This document shows positions 26,195-35,340 of a stretch of 64,000 nucleotides of DNA, piece by piece. Under the pieces are notes generated by a model. That model was not told where the DNA came from and did no database searches. It was given only the letters and a program-made list of their open reading frames with translations. How positions within the stretch are numbered: the stretch's first letter is position 1; every line of letters starts with the position of its first letter. The position numbers and the translations under genes are program-made. The DNA comes from Clostridia bacterium (GTDB lineage Bacteria; Bacillota; Clostridia; TANB77; CAG-508), in NCBI GenBank assembly GCA_017456555.1, contig JAFTJF010000013.1, positions 95,329 to 159,328 of the forward strand, read 5' to 3'.

Positions 26195-26223
26195 AAAGAT
26201 GGAAATTACTTTCCATCTTTTTT
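26194..26223 (+). terminator. Rho-independent terminator
   Basis: A perfect 12-bp stem AAAAGATGGAAA/TTTCCATCTTTT around TTAC, ending in a T run. It may reduce expression of the downstream part of the operon. Confidence 0.75.
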
Positions 26224-26237
26224 GGTAGGAGTGTAAT

Positions 26238-27014
26238 ATGTACGAAGATTATTATAAGAAATTTTTAGAAGATTATCGTTACTTATCTACAAGATATGAT
26301 AAATACACAGTATTTTTAGATTTTTTAAAATTAGCTTCTTTCTCAATGTATAATGCTTTCAAAAAAAGTGATGAGATTGAAAAACAATATTTAACAGTTG
26401 TTTCAGGTTATCAAAAAGATGATATTAAGGTTTTTACAAAAATGTTTGGAAATCTAATAATGATGTTTGAAACAAAAGGAAAAATAGAGGATATTCTAGG
26501 TGAAATATTTACAAGAGAAGGATTAGGTAATTCAAGATTAGGACAATTTTTTACCCCATTTCATATATCAAATTTTATGGCTAATGTTGTAATTGGAGAA
26601 AAGGAAAATCTTGAACAAATAATAGAGGAAAAAGGATATATATCACTAAGTGAGCCAACTTGTGGAGCTGGTGGAATGATATTAGCTGTAGCTAAAGTAT
26701 TAAAAGAAAAGGGAATAAATTATCAGCAAAAGTTATTAGTACATGCAGTAGATATATCAGAGCTGTGTGTGTATATGACGTATGTACAATTATCATTATT
26801 TGGAATTCCAGCTATTGTATATTGTGGTGATTCAATAACTATGAATATGAATTATTATTTAGAAACACCAATGTATTTCTTAAATAGTTGGAGATTTGAG
26901 AATAATTATGAAGAAAAAGAAACTGAAGAAAATCAAAAAGATAATGAACAAGAAAAAATAATAAAATTTAAAGAAGCTACTGTAATGGGAAATTGTCAAA
27001 TTTCTTTGTGGTAG
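26238..27014 (+). CDS. N-6 DNA methylase-like protein lacking a visible catalytic motif
   Basis: A 258-aa protein like the HsdM core: GQFFTP (residues 105-110), then the SAM-binding EPTCGAGGM and VHAVDIS, and GDSI. In active N6-adenine methylases an (N/D)PP(Y/F) motif follows; here the segment after GDSI reads MNMNYYLETPMYF and no NPPF-type motif is seen. The C-terminus is charged. It may bind DNA or SAM without methylating, or act against restriction. Similar short proteins occur in conjugative elements. Confidence 0.65.
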   Translation: MYEDYYKKFLEDYRYLSTRYDKYTVFLDFLKLASFSMYNAFKKSDEIEKQYLTVVSGYQKDDIKVFTKMFGNLIMMFETKGKIEDILGEIFTREGLGNSRLGQFFTPFHISNFMANVVIGEKENLEQIIEEKGYISLSEPTCGAGGMILAVAKVLKEKGINYQQKLLVHAVDISELCVYMTYVQLSLFGIPAIVYCGDSITMNMNYYLETPMYFLNSWRFENNYEEKETEENQKDNEQEKIIKFKEATVMGNCQISLW

Positions 27015-27032
27015 AAAGAAAGGAATATACAG

Positions 27033-27440
27033 ATGAAAATAAAATGTTTATTAGTTATGCCAGGAGTAGAAGTACAAAATGTAAGAATACCTGCAAATTA
27101 TAAATTTATAAAAAGTTTAATAGGAGAAAATTTAGGTTCAATAAAGCTAAAAGATAATGCTTTAATTATACTTAATCGAAATCCTCAAGAAGATTCATTT
27201 AATAGAGTATTAGGCGATAAAGTTATTAGAGGTGCATTTTTAGTAATAGGAACGAAGAAAGATTATAGAAAGTCTTTAAATAAAAAGCAAACAAGGAAAT
27301 ATTCTAATATGTTTAAATTAAAGAAACACGAAAAGAAAATTACTGAAATGAGAGATGAGTACTATAGAGCATATTATACAGAATTACAAAAGAAATATTT
27401 ACAAGAATATAAACCAGAATACTACGCAAAAGTAGCATAA
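27033..27440 (+). CDS. DUF3846-like protein
   Basis: A 135-aa protein. The N-terminal half (CLLVMPGVEVQNVRIPANYKF, then IGENLGSIKL and LIILNRNPQ) fits the DUF3846 pattern found in phages and ICEs of Firmicutes. The C-terminal half is basic and helical (KKHEKKITEMRDEYYRAYY). Start behind GAAAGGAA. No function is known for the family. Confidence 0.5.
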   Translation: MKIKCLLVMPGVEVQNVRIPANYKFIKSLIGENLGSIKLKDNALIILNRNPQEDSFNRVLGDKVIRGAFLVIGTKKDYRKSLNKKQTRKYSNMFKLKKHEKKITEMRDEYYRAYYTELQKKYLQEYKPEYYAKVA

Positions 27441-27468
27441 ATAAACTAAGAAAAGAGGTATAAATAAA

Positions 27469-27756
27469 ATGAATAAATATGAAAGTATAATAATTGTAAA
27501 TCCAAATGTGGAAGAAAAACAGATTGACGAAATTATAAAAAAAATAAATGACGTGATAAATTCAAATGGAAAAGTGAATAAAGTTGAAAATTTAGGAAAG
27601 AAAAAATTAGCTTATGCTATAAGAAATGAAAACGAAGGAATATATATATTATTTGAATTTGAGTCAGAATCAAGAACAATTCATGAATTAGAACGATTAT
27701 ATAGAATGACAGATGAAATTATTAAATTTATTGTTGTTCATCAAGATGAAGAATAG
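27469..27756 (+). CDS. rpsF: Ribosomal protein bS6 homologue
   Basis: A 95-aa protein matching bS6 end to end: MNKYESIIIVNPN, EEKQIDEIIKKIND, KVENLGKKKLAYAI, GIYILFEFES, LERLYRMTDEIIKFIVV. In chromosomes rpsF precedes ssb and rpsR; here it precedes ssb by 13 bp and rpsR is missing. An ICE-borne copy could replace host S6, or the gene may have been carried along with ssb. The family match is strong; the function in the ICE is unknown. Confidence 0.85.
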   Translation: MNKYESIIIVNPNVEEKQIDEIIKKINDVINSNGKVNKVENLGKKKLAYAIRNENEGIYILFEFESESRTIHELERLYRMTDEIIKFIVVHQDEE

Positions 27757-27769
27757 GAGGAAAAATAAT

Positions 27770-28198
27770 ATGAACAAAATTTTTTTACTTGGAAGATTAA
27801 CTAAAGATTCTGAAACTAGAGTAATAAAAAATAGTGATACATTAGTTGAAAAATTAAGTATTGCAGTTGATAGAAAATATACAAAGCGAGGAGAAGAACA
27901 ACAAACAGATTTTTTTAATGTTGTTGCATTTGATAAAACTGGAGAATTTATAAAAAAATATTTTTCAAAAGGTCAACAAATAGTTATTATAGGAAGAGTA
28001 CAAAATAGGTCCTGGGAAGATGATAATGGAGAAAGACATCATATAACAGAAGTTATTGCAGAAGAAGCCTATTTTGCAGACACAAAAAAGAATAAAACAG
28101 CGGATGCTAGTATTTTAAATGGAACAATTACACCTGAGTTACCAAAAGTTGATGAAAATGCAGTTATTGCTAGTTCTGATGATGATTTACCATTTTAA
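27770..28198 (+). CDS. ssb: Single-stranded DNA-binding protein
   Basis: A 142-aa SSB with start at 27770 behind TAGGAGG; the longer frame from 27713 runs into rpsF and is rejected. An OB-fold (residues 1-105: MNKIFLLGRLTKDSETR, DFFNVVAFDKTGEFIKKYF, GQQIVIIGRVQNRSWED) is followed by a short linker and the acidic tip DDDLPF, which recruits partner proteins. It would coat the transferred strand during conjugation. It follows rpsF. Confidence 0.93.
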   Translation: MNKIFLLGRLTKDSETRVIKNSDTLVEKLSIAVDRKYTKRGEEQQTDFFNVVAFDKTGEFIKKYFSKGQQIVIIGRVQNRSWEDDNGERHHITEVIAEEAYFADTKKNKTADASILNGTITPELPKVDENAVIASSDDDLPF

Positions 28199-28219
28199 AA
28201 GAACAGAGGTACAATTATT

Positions 28220-28456
28220 GTGAATAATTTAAACGAAAAAACAGATATTGAAGTTGATATTGAAGTGATTGATAAAGGAAATTTCTTTAATTTGAAAGAG
28301 CCTTATAAAACAAAATTAACTAAAATTGAACTAGGGAATCTAGCCCAAGAAATTTTAAATTTAGCAGATGGGTATGCTTATGAACTTGATACATCTGTTG
28401 ATAATTTAGATATGAAAATCACTAATTTAAAAATAATAAAACAATGGAAAGAATAA
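28220..28456 (+). CDS. Hypothetical small protein
   Basis: A 78-aa acidic protein with a GTG start at 28220 and a weak AGAGG before it. A pattern of strand, KTKLTKIELGNLAQEILNLADGYA helix and strand is visible. No family is recognised. It lies in the DNA-processing operon and overlaps the frame of the next gene. Confidence 0.45.
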   Translation: MNNLNEKTDIEVDIEVIDKGNFFNLKEPYKTKLTKIELGNLAQEILNLADGYAYELDTSVDNLDMKITNLKIIKQWKE

Positions 28457-28476
28457 ATATGAAAGGAAAATTGCTT

Positions 28477-28746
28477 ATGAATATAGTTAATGTTAAATAT
28501 GAAGATCAATATAATGAGAAAACTTTTTCTGGAAAAGAATACTCATATTTTGCAGAAATAAAATTATCAGTAGGAGATATTGTTGAAGCTCCAACGCAAT
28601 ATGGATTAAAAACAGCAAGAGTTTCTAAAATAGATATACCTGAAGAAAAAATAATTAATATAAAGCCATATATGAGAGTTATTACTAGAAAAATTAACAA
28701 AAAGGAATATTTAAGCGATAGTTCTGAATATGGGGTTGCTGCTTAG
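28477..28746 (+). CDS. Hypothetical small protein
   Basis: An 89-aa protein; ATG 28477 behind AAAGGAAAA is preferred, with 28459 and 28444 as alternatives. KYSYFAEIKLSVGDIVEAPTQYGLKTARV suggests a small beta barrel similar to the primosome-type or SH3-like modules found in phages. Function unknown. Confidence 0.45.
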   Translation: MNIVNVKYEDQYNEKTFSGKEYSYFAEIKLSVGDIVEAPTQYGLKTARVSKIDIPEEKIINIKPYMRVITRKINKKEYLSDSSEYGVAA

Positions 28747-28749
28747 ATT

Positions 28750-29139
28750 ATGAATGAAAAAGAGATTTGTAGTGTTCTAATAAAAAGGTTAATAGAATTA
28801 AATTTTATAATACATAGATATGATTCTTACTCAACGTCATCAATATATTTAAAGTTAGATTACGGAGTATGCTGTGGAATTAGAATAAGTAATCATAACG
28901 GAAAGAAAAAGTATCATTACAGATTCAATGTGATAAAAGATTATAAAGGAGATAAGATTACTCAATTTGAGAATCTTGTCTCTTATTTTTTTACATTTGA
29001 AGAAATAGAAGAATTATTAGAGCACATCAAAAAAGAAAAAGAAAGTAAGATTCAAAAATATGGTATAGAGAAATATGAAAAAATAATGGAACAAGAAAAA
29101 AGTAATGACCTATTTAGAAGGTTTAAACGATACTCTTAG
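28750..29139 (+). CDS. Hypothetical protein
   Basis: A 129-aa protein with a helix-strand-strand beginning and a long charged C-terminal helix (EEIEELLEHIKKEKESK). It starts 3 bp after the previous stop, without a strong ribosome-binding site, so coupling is likely. No family recognised. Confidence 0.45.
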   Translation: MNEKEICSVLIKRLIELNFIIHRYDSYSTSSIYLKLDYGVCCGIRISNHNGKKKYHYRFNVIKDYKGDKITQFENLVSYFFTFEEIEELLEHIKKEKESKIQKYGIEKYEKIMEQEKSNDLFRRFKRYS

Positions 29140-29157
29140 AAAAGGAGATAACAAATT

Positions 29158-29565
29158 ATGAATGGTTCAGAAAGACTATTAAAAATGCTAGATTCTAAAG
29201 ATAAGAAAAGTATAGCATTAAAAGAAACAGTAGATTATTTAATAGCAAGAGAAGATTTACAAGTTAAATTTTTAAATGAAGAAAAAACAATAGAAGGACT
29301 AGAAAATTTTATAAAAGAAAAGGCAAGACAACATCAATTAAATGGATGGACTTATATAACAAATGAAGTTGTGTTTGCTTGGGCCGTAATGTATTTTTCT
29401 TTACCGAATAGTTTCTTAAAAATAAAAGAAACGAAAGATATTAAGATAAAAGAAAAAACTGAAATTAATGAAAAAACAGGTTCAAATAAAGTAATATCAC
29501 TGGAAAAAGCTAAAGAAAAAAAGGATGCACAATTATCACTATTTGGAGGTGCTACAAATGACTAA
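29158..29565 (+). CDS. PcfK-like protein
   Basis: A 135-aa protein similar to PcfK of enterococcal conjugative plasmids: a helical N-terminal part with TVDYLIAREDLQVKF, GLENFIKEKARQHQLNGWTYITNEVVFAWAV, then a Lys-rich tail ending SLFGG. PcfK genes normally stand just before pcfJ, as here, with an 8-bp overlap. Start behind AAAAGGAG. Its role in conjugation is not known. Confidence 0.7.
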   Translation: MNGSERLLKMLDSKDKKSIALKETVDYLIAREDLQVKFLNEEKTIEGLENFIKEKARQHQLNGWTYITNEVVFAWAVMYFSLPNSFLKIKETKDIKIKEKTEINEKTGSNKVISLEKAKEKKDAQLSLFGGATND

Positions 29566-31102
29566 AGAAAAACTAAATGAATTTATGAAAAAAATTGATA
29601 ATAGAAAGAAACCAAAATATTGGGAAGAGTTTGTTAATAAAAATACTAAAAAACATAATATTATTTTAAAACATGGAAAAAGAGCTTTCTGTACCTATTG
29701 TCAAAAATACTTTAATAAAGATGTTTTAGTTCATCCTTATAAAAAAGATAAGTGTCCTCATTGCAATACTGAATATTATGTGAGAAATAATAATATAAGA
29801 AAATTTACTTTTATAGATGATATTGCATTTTATTGTAAAGTTGATAAGCAAATTATTCTTAGAATATTTGAGATCGAATCAATATATAATTTTGAGAAAA
29901 GAACATTTGAATATAATTTGCAAGAATATGCTAGATTTATTCCTAATTTAGGAATTATAGTTAATAATTCAATATCATTTTTTATGTATAATATGAAGAT
30001 TTATCATAATGTGAAAATAATGGATTGGAGAATATATAGAGGAAATAAACATATAGGAAAGATGCCAATATATCCATATAATAAAAAACAACTTTTTAAA
30101 AATACAGTATATGAATATGCGCCATTAAAAGAATTTAAGGAAAATTATAAATATTATAACGAGTTTGAAATGTTACAGATTACAGGATATCAAAGCTTTG
30201 AGTTATTATGGAAAATGGGTTTATACAAGCTTTCATTAAGTTCAAAATATTTTAATAAAAAAGGTAGTTTTTATAAAAGATTTGGCCTTGAAAAGAAATT
30301 TTTAAAATTTATGATTAAAAATAATTTGGATTATGATGAATATAGAGTTTTAAAACTATTAAAAGAAGAGAATATTGATTTGATTAGAAAATATGCATGG
30401 AACTATAATTATAACTATCTCTGTTTAATGAATAAACAGGGTTATTTACGAGATAAAGACGTATTAGATAGTTACTATTTTTGGGAAAAAGAAATTCGAA
30501 TGATTTGTAAATATATGAAGTTGAGTAAGTTTTTAAAATATCAGCAAGGTGTAAAACATATTCAAATTTATGTAGATTATTTGAATATGTTAAAAAATTT
30601 AAATTATAAAATGAAGTGTAAAGATGAGTTATTCCCAAAGAGATTAATTCAAAGGCATAATAATTTAATGAAGAAAATAAAAATAATGGATGATATTGAA
30701 ACGAAATTTGGTGCATATATGAGGTATTTAGAATTATCGAAATATACCTATGAAAATGATAAATATATTATTTTTCCAGCTCCTAGTGTAGAAGATATGA
30801 AAGATGAAGGAGAGCAACAAAGAAATTGCGTAGCAAGACTATATTTAAGTAAATATATTAAGGGAGAATCAGAAATATATTTTATTAGAGAAAAAAATAA
30901 TATTACAAAGTCTTTAATAACACTAGAATTTAAAAATGGAAGAGTAGCTCAAAAAGAATTATCAGGGAATAGAACAACAGGTTTTTCAAAAGAACAATTA
31001 GAGTTTATTGATAATTGGGTGAATTTTAGGAATCTAATAGAACAAAAAGAAAAATTTAAGATAAAACAAATAAAATACGATTTGAAAAAATTAGTTGCTT
31101 AG
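29558..31102 (+). CDS. PcfJ-like protein
   Basis: A 514-aa protein; start ATG 29558 behind GGAGGT inside the end of the PcfK-like gene. An N-terminal zinc ribbon (CTYCQ ... CPHCN, about residues 45-75) precedes the long PcfJ body. Its hallmark near the C-terminus is the segment EDMKDEGEQQRNCVARLYL, followed by LITLEFKNGRVAQKELSGNR. PcfJ proteins accompany conjugation systems; they resemble nucleic-acid-binding proteins, but no activity is established. Confidence 0.82.
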   Translation: MTKEKLNEFMKKIDNRKKPKYWEEFVNKNTKKHNIILKHGKRAFCTYCQKYFNKDVLVHPYKKDKCPHCNTEYYVRNNNIRKFTFIDDIAFYCKVDKQIILRIFEIESIYNFEKRTFEYNLQEYARFIPNLGIIVNNSISFFMYNMKIYHNVKIMDWRIYRGNKHIGKMPIYPYNKKQLFKNTVYEYAPLKEFKENYKYYNEFEMLQITGYQSFELLWKMGLYKLSLSSKYFNKKGSFYKRFGLEKKFLKFMIKNNLDYDEYRVLKLLKEENIDLIRKYAWNYNYNYLCLMNKQGYLRDKDVLDSYYFWEKEIRMICKYMKLSKFLKYQQGVKHIQIYVDYLNMLKNLNYKMKCKDELFPKRLIQRHNNLMKKIKIMDDIETKFGAYMRYLELSKYTYENDKYIIFPAPSVEDMKDEGEQQRNCVARLYLSKYIKGESEIYFIREKNNITKSLITLEFKNGRVAQKELSGNRTTGFSKEQLEFIDNWVNFRNLIEQKEKFKIKQIKYDLKKLVA

Positions 31103-31112
31103 GAGGAAAGTT

Positions 31113-31973
31113 ATGAAGAAAAAAGATAACAATAAAACTAAAGAATTATATAAAAAAATAGTAGATGGTATTCAAAATATTATTGATTCAGGAGAATATC
31201 AGAAATTTTTAAAATTTAGTAAATATTTTAGAAATTATAGTTTTAATAACATAATTCTTATTTTTTCTCAAATGGAAGATGCAACTTATGTAGCTGGATT
31301 TAAAGCTTGGCAAACAATGGGAAGAAAAATTAAAAAGGGAGAAAGGGGAATACAAATAATGTATCCTCTAAAAAGAAAACATATTGTAAAAATAAAAGGT
31401 CAAGAAAGCTTGTTAGATAAAAATGAAGAAAATGTAAATGAAAAAACAGTAGAATATTTAACTTATAGACCAACTTACGTTTACGATATATCACAAACAA
31501 CAGGTAATGAAATACTAGTAGGAATGAAGAGATTAGAAACCAATAATAAAAGCGAATTTTTTGAATTTTTAAAGAATTACTCTAAATATCCTGTGTTAGA
31601 AAAGAGTATATCACGAAATAGTTTTGGATATTGGAGTCCAACAAATCAGCATATTGTACTAGAAAAAACACTTTCAATAGACGATAAAGTTTCTACTTTA
31701 TTGCACGAACTTACTCATGCTCTGTATGATGATTTTGATTATAAAGAAAATAGAGATTTATCAGAAATATTTGTAGAATCAGTTGCTTATATAGTAGCTG
31801 ATTTTTTTGATTTAGATACATCAATGTGTAGTTTTGATTATATTACAAAATGGTCTAATGGTGATTTAAAACCAATATTAGAATTAGGTAATAAAGTCCA
31901 AAAAACAGCAAATGATTTTATAAATAAACTAGAAAAAGAATTTTATAACGATAATATAAAAATAGCTATATGA
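31113..31973 (+). CDS. ArdC-like antirestriction protein with zinc-peptidase domain
   Basis: A 286-aa protein; start at 31113 behind AGGAGGAA. The N-terminal ssDNA-binding part (FRNYSFNNIILI ... GFKAWQTMGRKIKKGERGIQI) and the metallopeptidase-like C-terminal part with HELTHAL (HExxH) and a later EIFVESVAY match the ArdC layout. ArdC proteins protect incoming single-stranded conjugative DNA from restriction. Its place after pcfJ fits a gene that is expressed early in the recipient. Confidence 0.82.
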   Translation: MKKKDNNKTKELYKKIVDGIQNIIDSGEYQKFLKFSKYFRNYSFNNIILIFSQMEDATYVAGFKAWQTMGRKIKKGERGIQIMYPLKRKHIVKIKGQESLLDKNEENVNEKTVEYLTYRPTYVYDISQTTGNEILVGMKRLETNNKSEFFEFLKNYSKYPVLEKSISRNSFGYWSPTNQHIVLEKTLSIDDKVSTLLHELTHALYDDFDYKENRDLSEIFVESVAYIVADFFDLDTSMCSFDYITKWSNGDLKPILELGNKVQKTANDFINKLEKEFYNDNIKIAI

Positions 31974-31986
31974 AAGGGGAATAAGT

Positions 31987-32316
31987 ATGAATAATAAAGC
32001 GTTAGAAAATAAAGATATTATTAATATAAATAAATATAATAACTTACTAAAGAAACTTTCAGAAAGAGGATTAGTAACTCCAAATGGATTTCAATTACGT
32101 AGTAGGGAATATTGTGAATATCATGAGTTAGGCGTATTAGATTTTTCAGATCAAATAATATATTCAGGAACATTAATTCAAGAAGTCAGAGATTTATCAG
32201 ATTATGAAATAGTAATGTTAATGGAAAGGGAAGATGTTATTGCTTATGATGTAACTAAACGAAAAGATAATGGTTATTTTTTAATAAAAGTATTTAAATT
32301 AAGTGAAAAGAGGTAA
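31987..32316 (+). CDS. Hypothetical protein
   Basis: A 109-aa protein starting behind AAAGGGGA. It has LSERGLVTPNGFQLRSREYCEYHELGV in the middle and a C-terminal DYEIVMLMEREDVIAYDVTKRKD. No family recognised. Its stop overlaps the start of the primase gene by 1 bp. Confidence 0.45.
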   Translation: MNNKALENKDIININKYNNLLKKLSERGLVTPNGFQLRSREYCEYHELGVLDFSDQIIYSGTLIQEVRDLSDYEIVMLMEREDVIAYDVTKRKDNGYFLIKVFKLSEKR

Positions 32317-33581
32317 TGCGAATGTTTAATTTATATAAAAAGAACAAATTGATACTTTCAGCTCCTTATTATGAAGATTTGATTAGCTTTGTGGAAGTAT
32401 TGAAGAAATTTAATAAAAAAATAATTAATAGAAGAGAATATAGAGTAATGTCAAATAATGAGATTATTTATTCTTGGAAAAAAGATAAAATATACGAAAG
32501 GAAAAATAATATGAATAAATTAGATTTTCAAGAGGTACAAAAGCATATAGGAATTTTAAATGTGGCCTATCATTTGAATTTAGAAATAATAGATCAAAGA
32601 GGGGTAGAATTAAAAACAATATGCCCATTTTGTGGATACAATAAGAATTCTAAAATTGCTACATTAAGCTTAAATATTGAAAATAATAAATATTGTTGCA
32701 GTAGATGTGGAGAAGGTGGTTTTTCTATCGGATTATATTCTAGATTAAAAGGAATTGATACAAAAAAGGCTTATCGAGAATTATTAGATAGAAAATGTTT
32801 TTCAATGGATAAATCAAATATTGAAATTAGCCCTATAAATGAAATTGCTGATATAGAAAAAAGAGATAAAGTATATAGGCAATTTTTGAATATGTTAAAG
32901 TTAGAGCCACAACACAGAAAATATCTGCAAGAACAAGGTTTTCTAAACAGCACAATAGATGAACAGCTATATCGTACGATTCCTAAAAAATATATTAAGA
33001 GAAGATTAATAGGGAATAGTTTAAAAAGACAATTTGATTTATCAGGAATACCAGGTTTTTATCAAGAGGAAGATTGGGGATGGACTTTTACAAATTCAAA
33101 AGGTTTCTTTGTACCCCTTTTTGATGAAAACAATAGAATACAAGCTTTATCAATGCATTTAGATGAGGAATTTAATGGAACTACAGATATATGGTTTTCA
33201 AGTAGCGGAAAGATAAATGGAACAGGAACTAAAAATTGGGTATGCAAGAGTAACGTAAAAGAAGATACAGATACTGTAATACTTACAGATAGTCTGATTT
33301 TGAGCAATCTAATAAAAGATATTTTAAATGCTCCAGTAATTGCGTTTTCGAGTATAACTAGTTCTTATCAAATATTAAAAGCAATAGATAATACTAATAT
33401 TCAAAATATAATATTTACTGTAAGAAATGCAGAAAATCAAAATTTAGATTATATAATACATAGAGTATTTAAAGATTTAATTCCACTAGGTTATAATTTA
33501 GATACAAAATATGTAAGAGATTATAAAGATATATTAGAAGATAACTTTTTGTGTTCTTACAAATTACAAAAAGTTGCATAA
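32316..33581 (+). CDS. DNA primase-like protein with CHC2-type zinc finger
   Basis: A 421-aa protein. A CHC2-type zinc ribbon (CPFCGYNKN ... KYCCSRCGEGG, about residues 108-138) is followed by a linker and a Toprim-like domain (VILTDSLILSNLI and QNIIFTVRNAENQN). It would prime DNA synthesis during ICE replication or transfer. The first 65 residues (MRMFNLYKKNKLIL and on) are unusual for the family. An internal ATG at 32511, behind GAAAGGAA, could start a primase of normal layout, so this may be two proteins from one frame or a fusion. Confidence 0.75.
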   Translation: MRMFNLYKKNKLILSAPYYEDLISFVEVLKKFNKKIINRREYRVMSNNEIIYSWKKDKIYERKNNMNKLDFQEVQKHIGILNVAYHLNLEIIDQRGVELKTICPFCGYNKNSKIATLSLNIENNKYCCSRCGEGGFSIGLYSRLKGIDTKKAYRELLDRKCFSMDKSNIEISPINEIADIEKRDKVYRQFLNMLKLEPQHRKYLQEQGFLNSTIDEQLYRTIPKKYIKRRLIGNSLKRQFDLSGIPGFYQEEDWGWTFTNSKGFFVPLFDENNRIQALSMHLDEEFNGTTDIWFSSSGKINGTGTKNWVCKSNVKEDTDTVILTDSLILSNLIKDILNAPVIAFSSITSSYQILKAIDNTNIQNIIFTVRNAENQNLDYIIHRVFKDLIPLGYNLDTKYVRDYKDILEDNFLCSYKLQKVA

Positions 33582-33601
33582 AGTGTAAAAAGATAAAATT
33601 A

Positions 33602-33629
33602 AACCTACTCTAAACTGTTAGAGTAGGTT
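33602..33629 (+). terminator. Terminator hairpin of the DNA-processing operon
   Basis: AACCTACTCTAA (33602-33613) pairs perfectly with TTAGAGTAGGTT (33618-33629). The tail is AT-rich rather than a pure T run. Confidence 0.65.
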
Positions 33630-33734
33630 ATTATTATTTATGTATTGTTTATTTTAAAGATTTTATATAAAATTTTATAAATGATATGTTACAAATCTTT
33701 ATATAAATTGTATTAATAGTGAGAGGAGGTTATT

Positions 33735-34283
33735 ATGAATAAACCAGAAGAACTATACAAACTATTTTTAGTAGGAAATAAAGATGCATTTAATGAAATT
33801 ATAGTAATATATCAGGAACAATTAACAAATTTTATACTTGGTTATGTTCATGATTTAGATGTTGCAGAAGATTTGGCTCAAGATACTTTTCTATATGTTT
33901 TAATCAATCAATTTGAATATGATTTTAAATATAGTTTAAAGACATATTTATATACGATTGCAAAAAGTAGAGCTATTAATTATTTAAAAAGAGAACAAAG
34001 AAAAGTTGATTTTAATGAATCATATATGTACGAATACGAAGAAATTGATTTTAATAAAGGTTTAGAAAAAGAATATGATATAAAAATCGTAAGAGAAGGA
34101 ATGAAGAAACTAAAACAAGAATATCGAACGGTAATATATCTAAAAGATTTTCAAAATTTTGAATACAAAGAAATATGTCAAATTATTAATAGACCTATGT
34201 ATCAAACTAAAATGTTAATACATAGAGCGAGAAAATCGTTAAAGAAAAAAATAGAGAAAGGTGGTTATAGATATGATGAATAA
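33735..34283 (+). CDS. ECF-type RNA polymerase sigma factor
   Basis: A 182-aa sigma factor. Region 2 is visible (residues 5-75: FNEIIVIYQEQLTNFILGYVHDLDVAEDLAQDTFLYV), as is region 4 (about 120-170: LKQEYRTVIYLKDFQNFEYKEICQIINRP with the HTH end QTKMLIHRARKSL). Region 3 is missing, as usual for ECF factors. The next gene, overlapping by 11 bp, encodes a membrane protein that should be its anti-sigma partner. Start behind GAGAGGAGG. Confidence 0.85.
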   Translation: MNKPEELYKLFLVGNKDAFNEIIVIYQEQLTNFILGYVHDLDVAEDLAQDTFLYVLINQFEYDFKYSLKTYLYTIAKSRAINYLKREQRKVDFNESYMYEYEEIDFNKGLEKEYDIKIVREGMKKLKQEYRTVIYLKDFQNFEYKEICQIINRPMYQTKMLIHRARKSLKKKIEKGGYRYDE

Positions 34284-35340
34284 AAAGAATTTTGTTAATT
34301 CTGTTTGGAAAAAATATGATTCTTATTTAAATAATGATATTTCTGATGATTTTTTCAAGAAAAATATATCTGAAAGAGTTAATTATATTATAAAATTACA
34401 AGCAATGCTTTCTTTATTTTTGGTAATGTTAAGTTGTGTAGGAATGGTATATGCTGGAAATTATATATATGAAGAAATTATTCAAAAAGCCACTCAAAAG
34501 AATTCAATAGGGGCTCATGTATATAAAGATGATTATGAAGGTATGACGTTAGAAGATGGAAGATACTATAAGAAAATATTAACTTTTGAGGAATATTTAA
34601 GTGCAAAAGAAAAATGGGGAAATATTGTAGAAATGACTAAAGAAGATTTTTTAAATAATTTTATTGTTATTATTGCACTAGAAAGATTCGAAGATTCTGC
34701 TACATATGTGTCTACAGTAGGAGCAGATGATAAAACTCTTTACATTGAATTAAAAAAATATCAAGAAAATGAAGCCTTTGATATAAATAATAATGTGTTA
34801 TCTGTAAAAATAAGTAATACACTAAACAGAGACGAAATAGAAATAAATAGAGTAATAGAACTGAAACCTAATTCTAGATCATATATAAGTTTGGAAAAAT
34901 TACCAATAGATTATTCAGTAGAACAGGCTATAGATGATAATTGCTTTGTTGTTTCTGGAATGGATATTATTTCTAAAGATGCGGAGCAATTGAATGATTT
35001 TATAAAAAAATCGGAAAATAATGAAAATTGTTTTATTAGAGTTGTAGTAAATATAGATAATAAAACTTTAGGTAAAGGTTTAATAATTAAAGATATTGAA
35101 TATAGAGATGGTAAATATTTAATATGTGTAGATGAAACAAAATTTAAAGGAATAGGACAAAATTATTCTGGAGATAAAGAGTTACAAAGATTTTATAATA
35201 TTGGTAGCAAAATTATGGTAGGTTATAAAGAAAGTAATATACCAGGTGAAATATACTATACTTATGAGTTAGAAAGAATAAGAGATACTAACGATCCAAA
35301 TACTTATGATACTGTAAATATTTGCACATTTAAAAAATAA
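34273..35340 (+). CDS. Membrane protein, probable anti-sigma partner
   Basis: A 355-aa protein with a short cytoplasmic N-terminus (about residues 1-40), one membrane segment (about 42-64) and a large extracellular domain with no family match. The gene overlaps the sigma gene by 11 bp, the usual arrangement for ECF/anti-sigma pairs; the start at 34273 behind AAAGGTGG is chosen over GTG 34261. The outside domain may sense a signal. The GC-richer secreted gene at 35489 follows. Confidence 0.6.
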   Translation: MMNKKNFVNSVWKKYDSYLNNDISDDFFKKNISERVNYIIKLQAMLSLFLVMLSCVGMVYAGNYIYEEIIQKATQKNSIGAHVYKDDYEGMTLEDGRYYKKILTFEEYLSAKEKWGNIVEMTKEDFLNNFIVIIALERFEDSATYVSTVGADDKTLYIELKKYQENEAFDINNNVLSVKISNTLNRDEIEINRVIELKPNSRSYISLEKLPIDYSVEQAIDDNCFVVSGMDIISKDAEQLNDFIKKSENNENCFIRVVVNIDNKTLGKGLIIKDIEYRDGKYLICVDETKFKGIGQNYSGDKELQRFYNIGSKIMVGYKESNIPGEIYYTYELERIRDTNDPNTYDTVNICTFKK

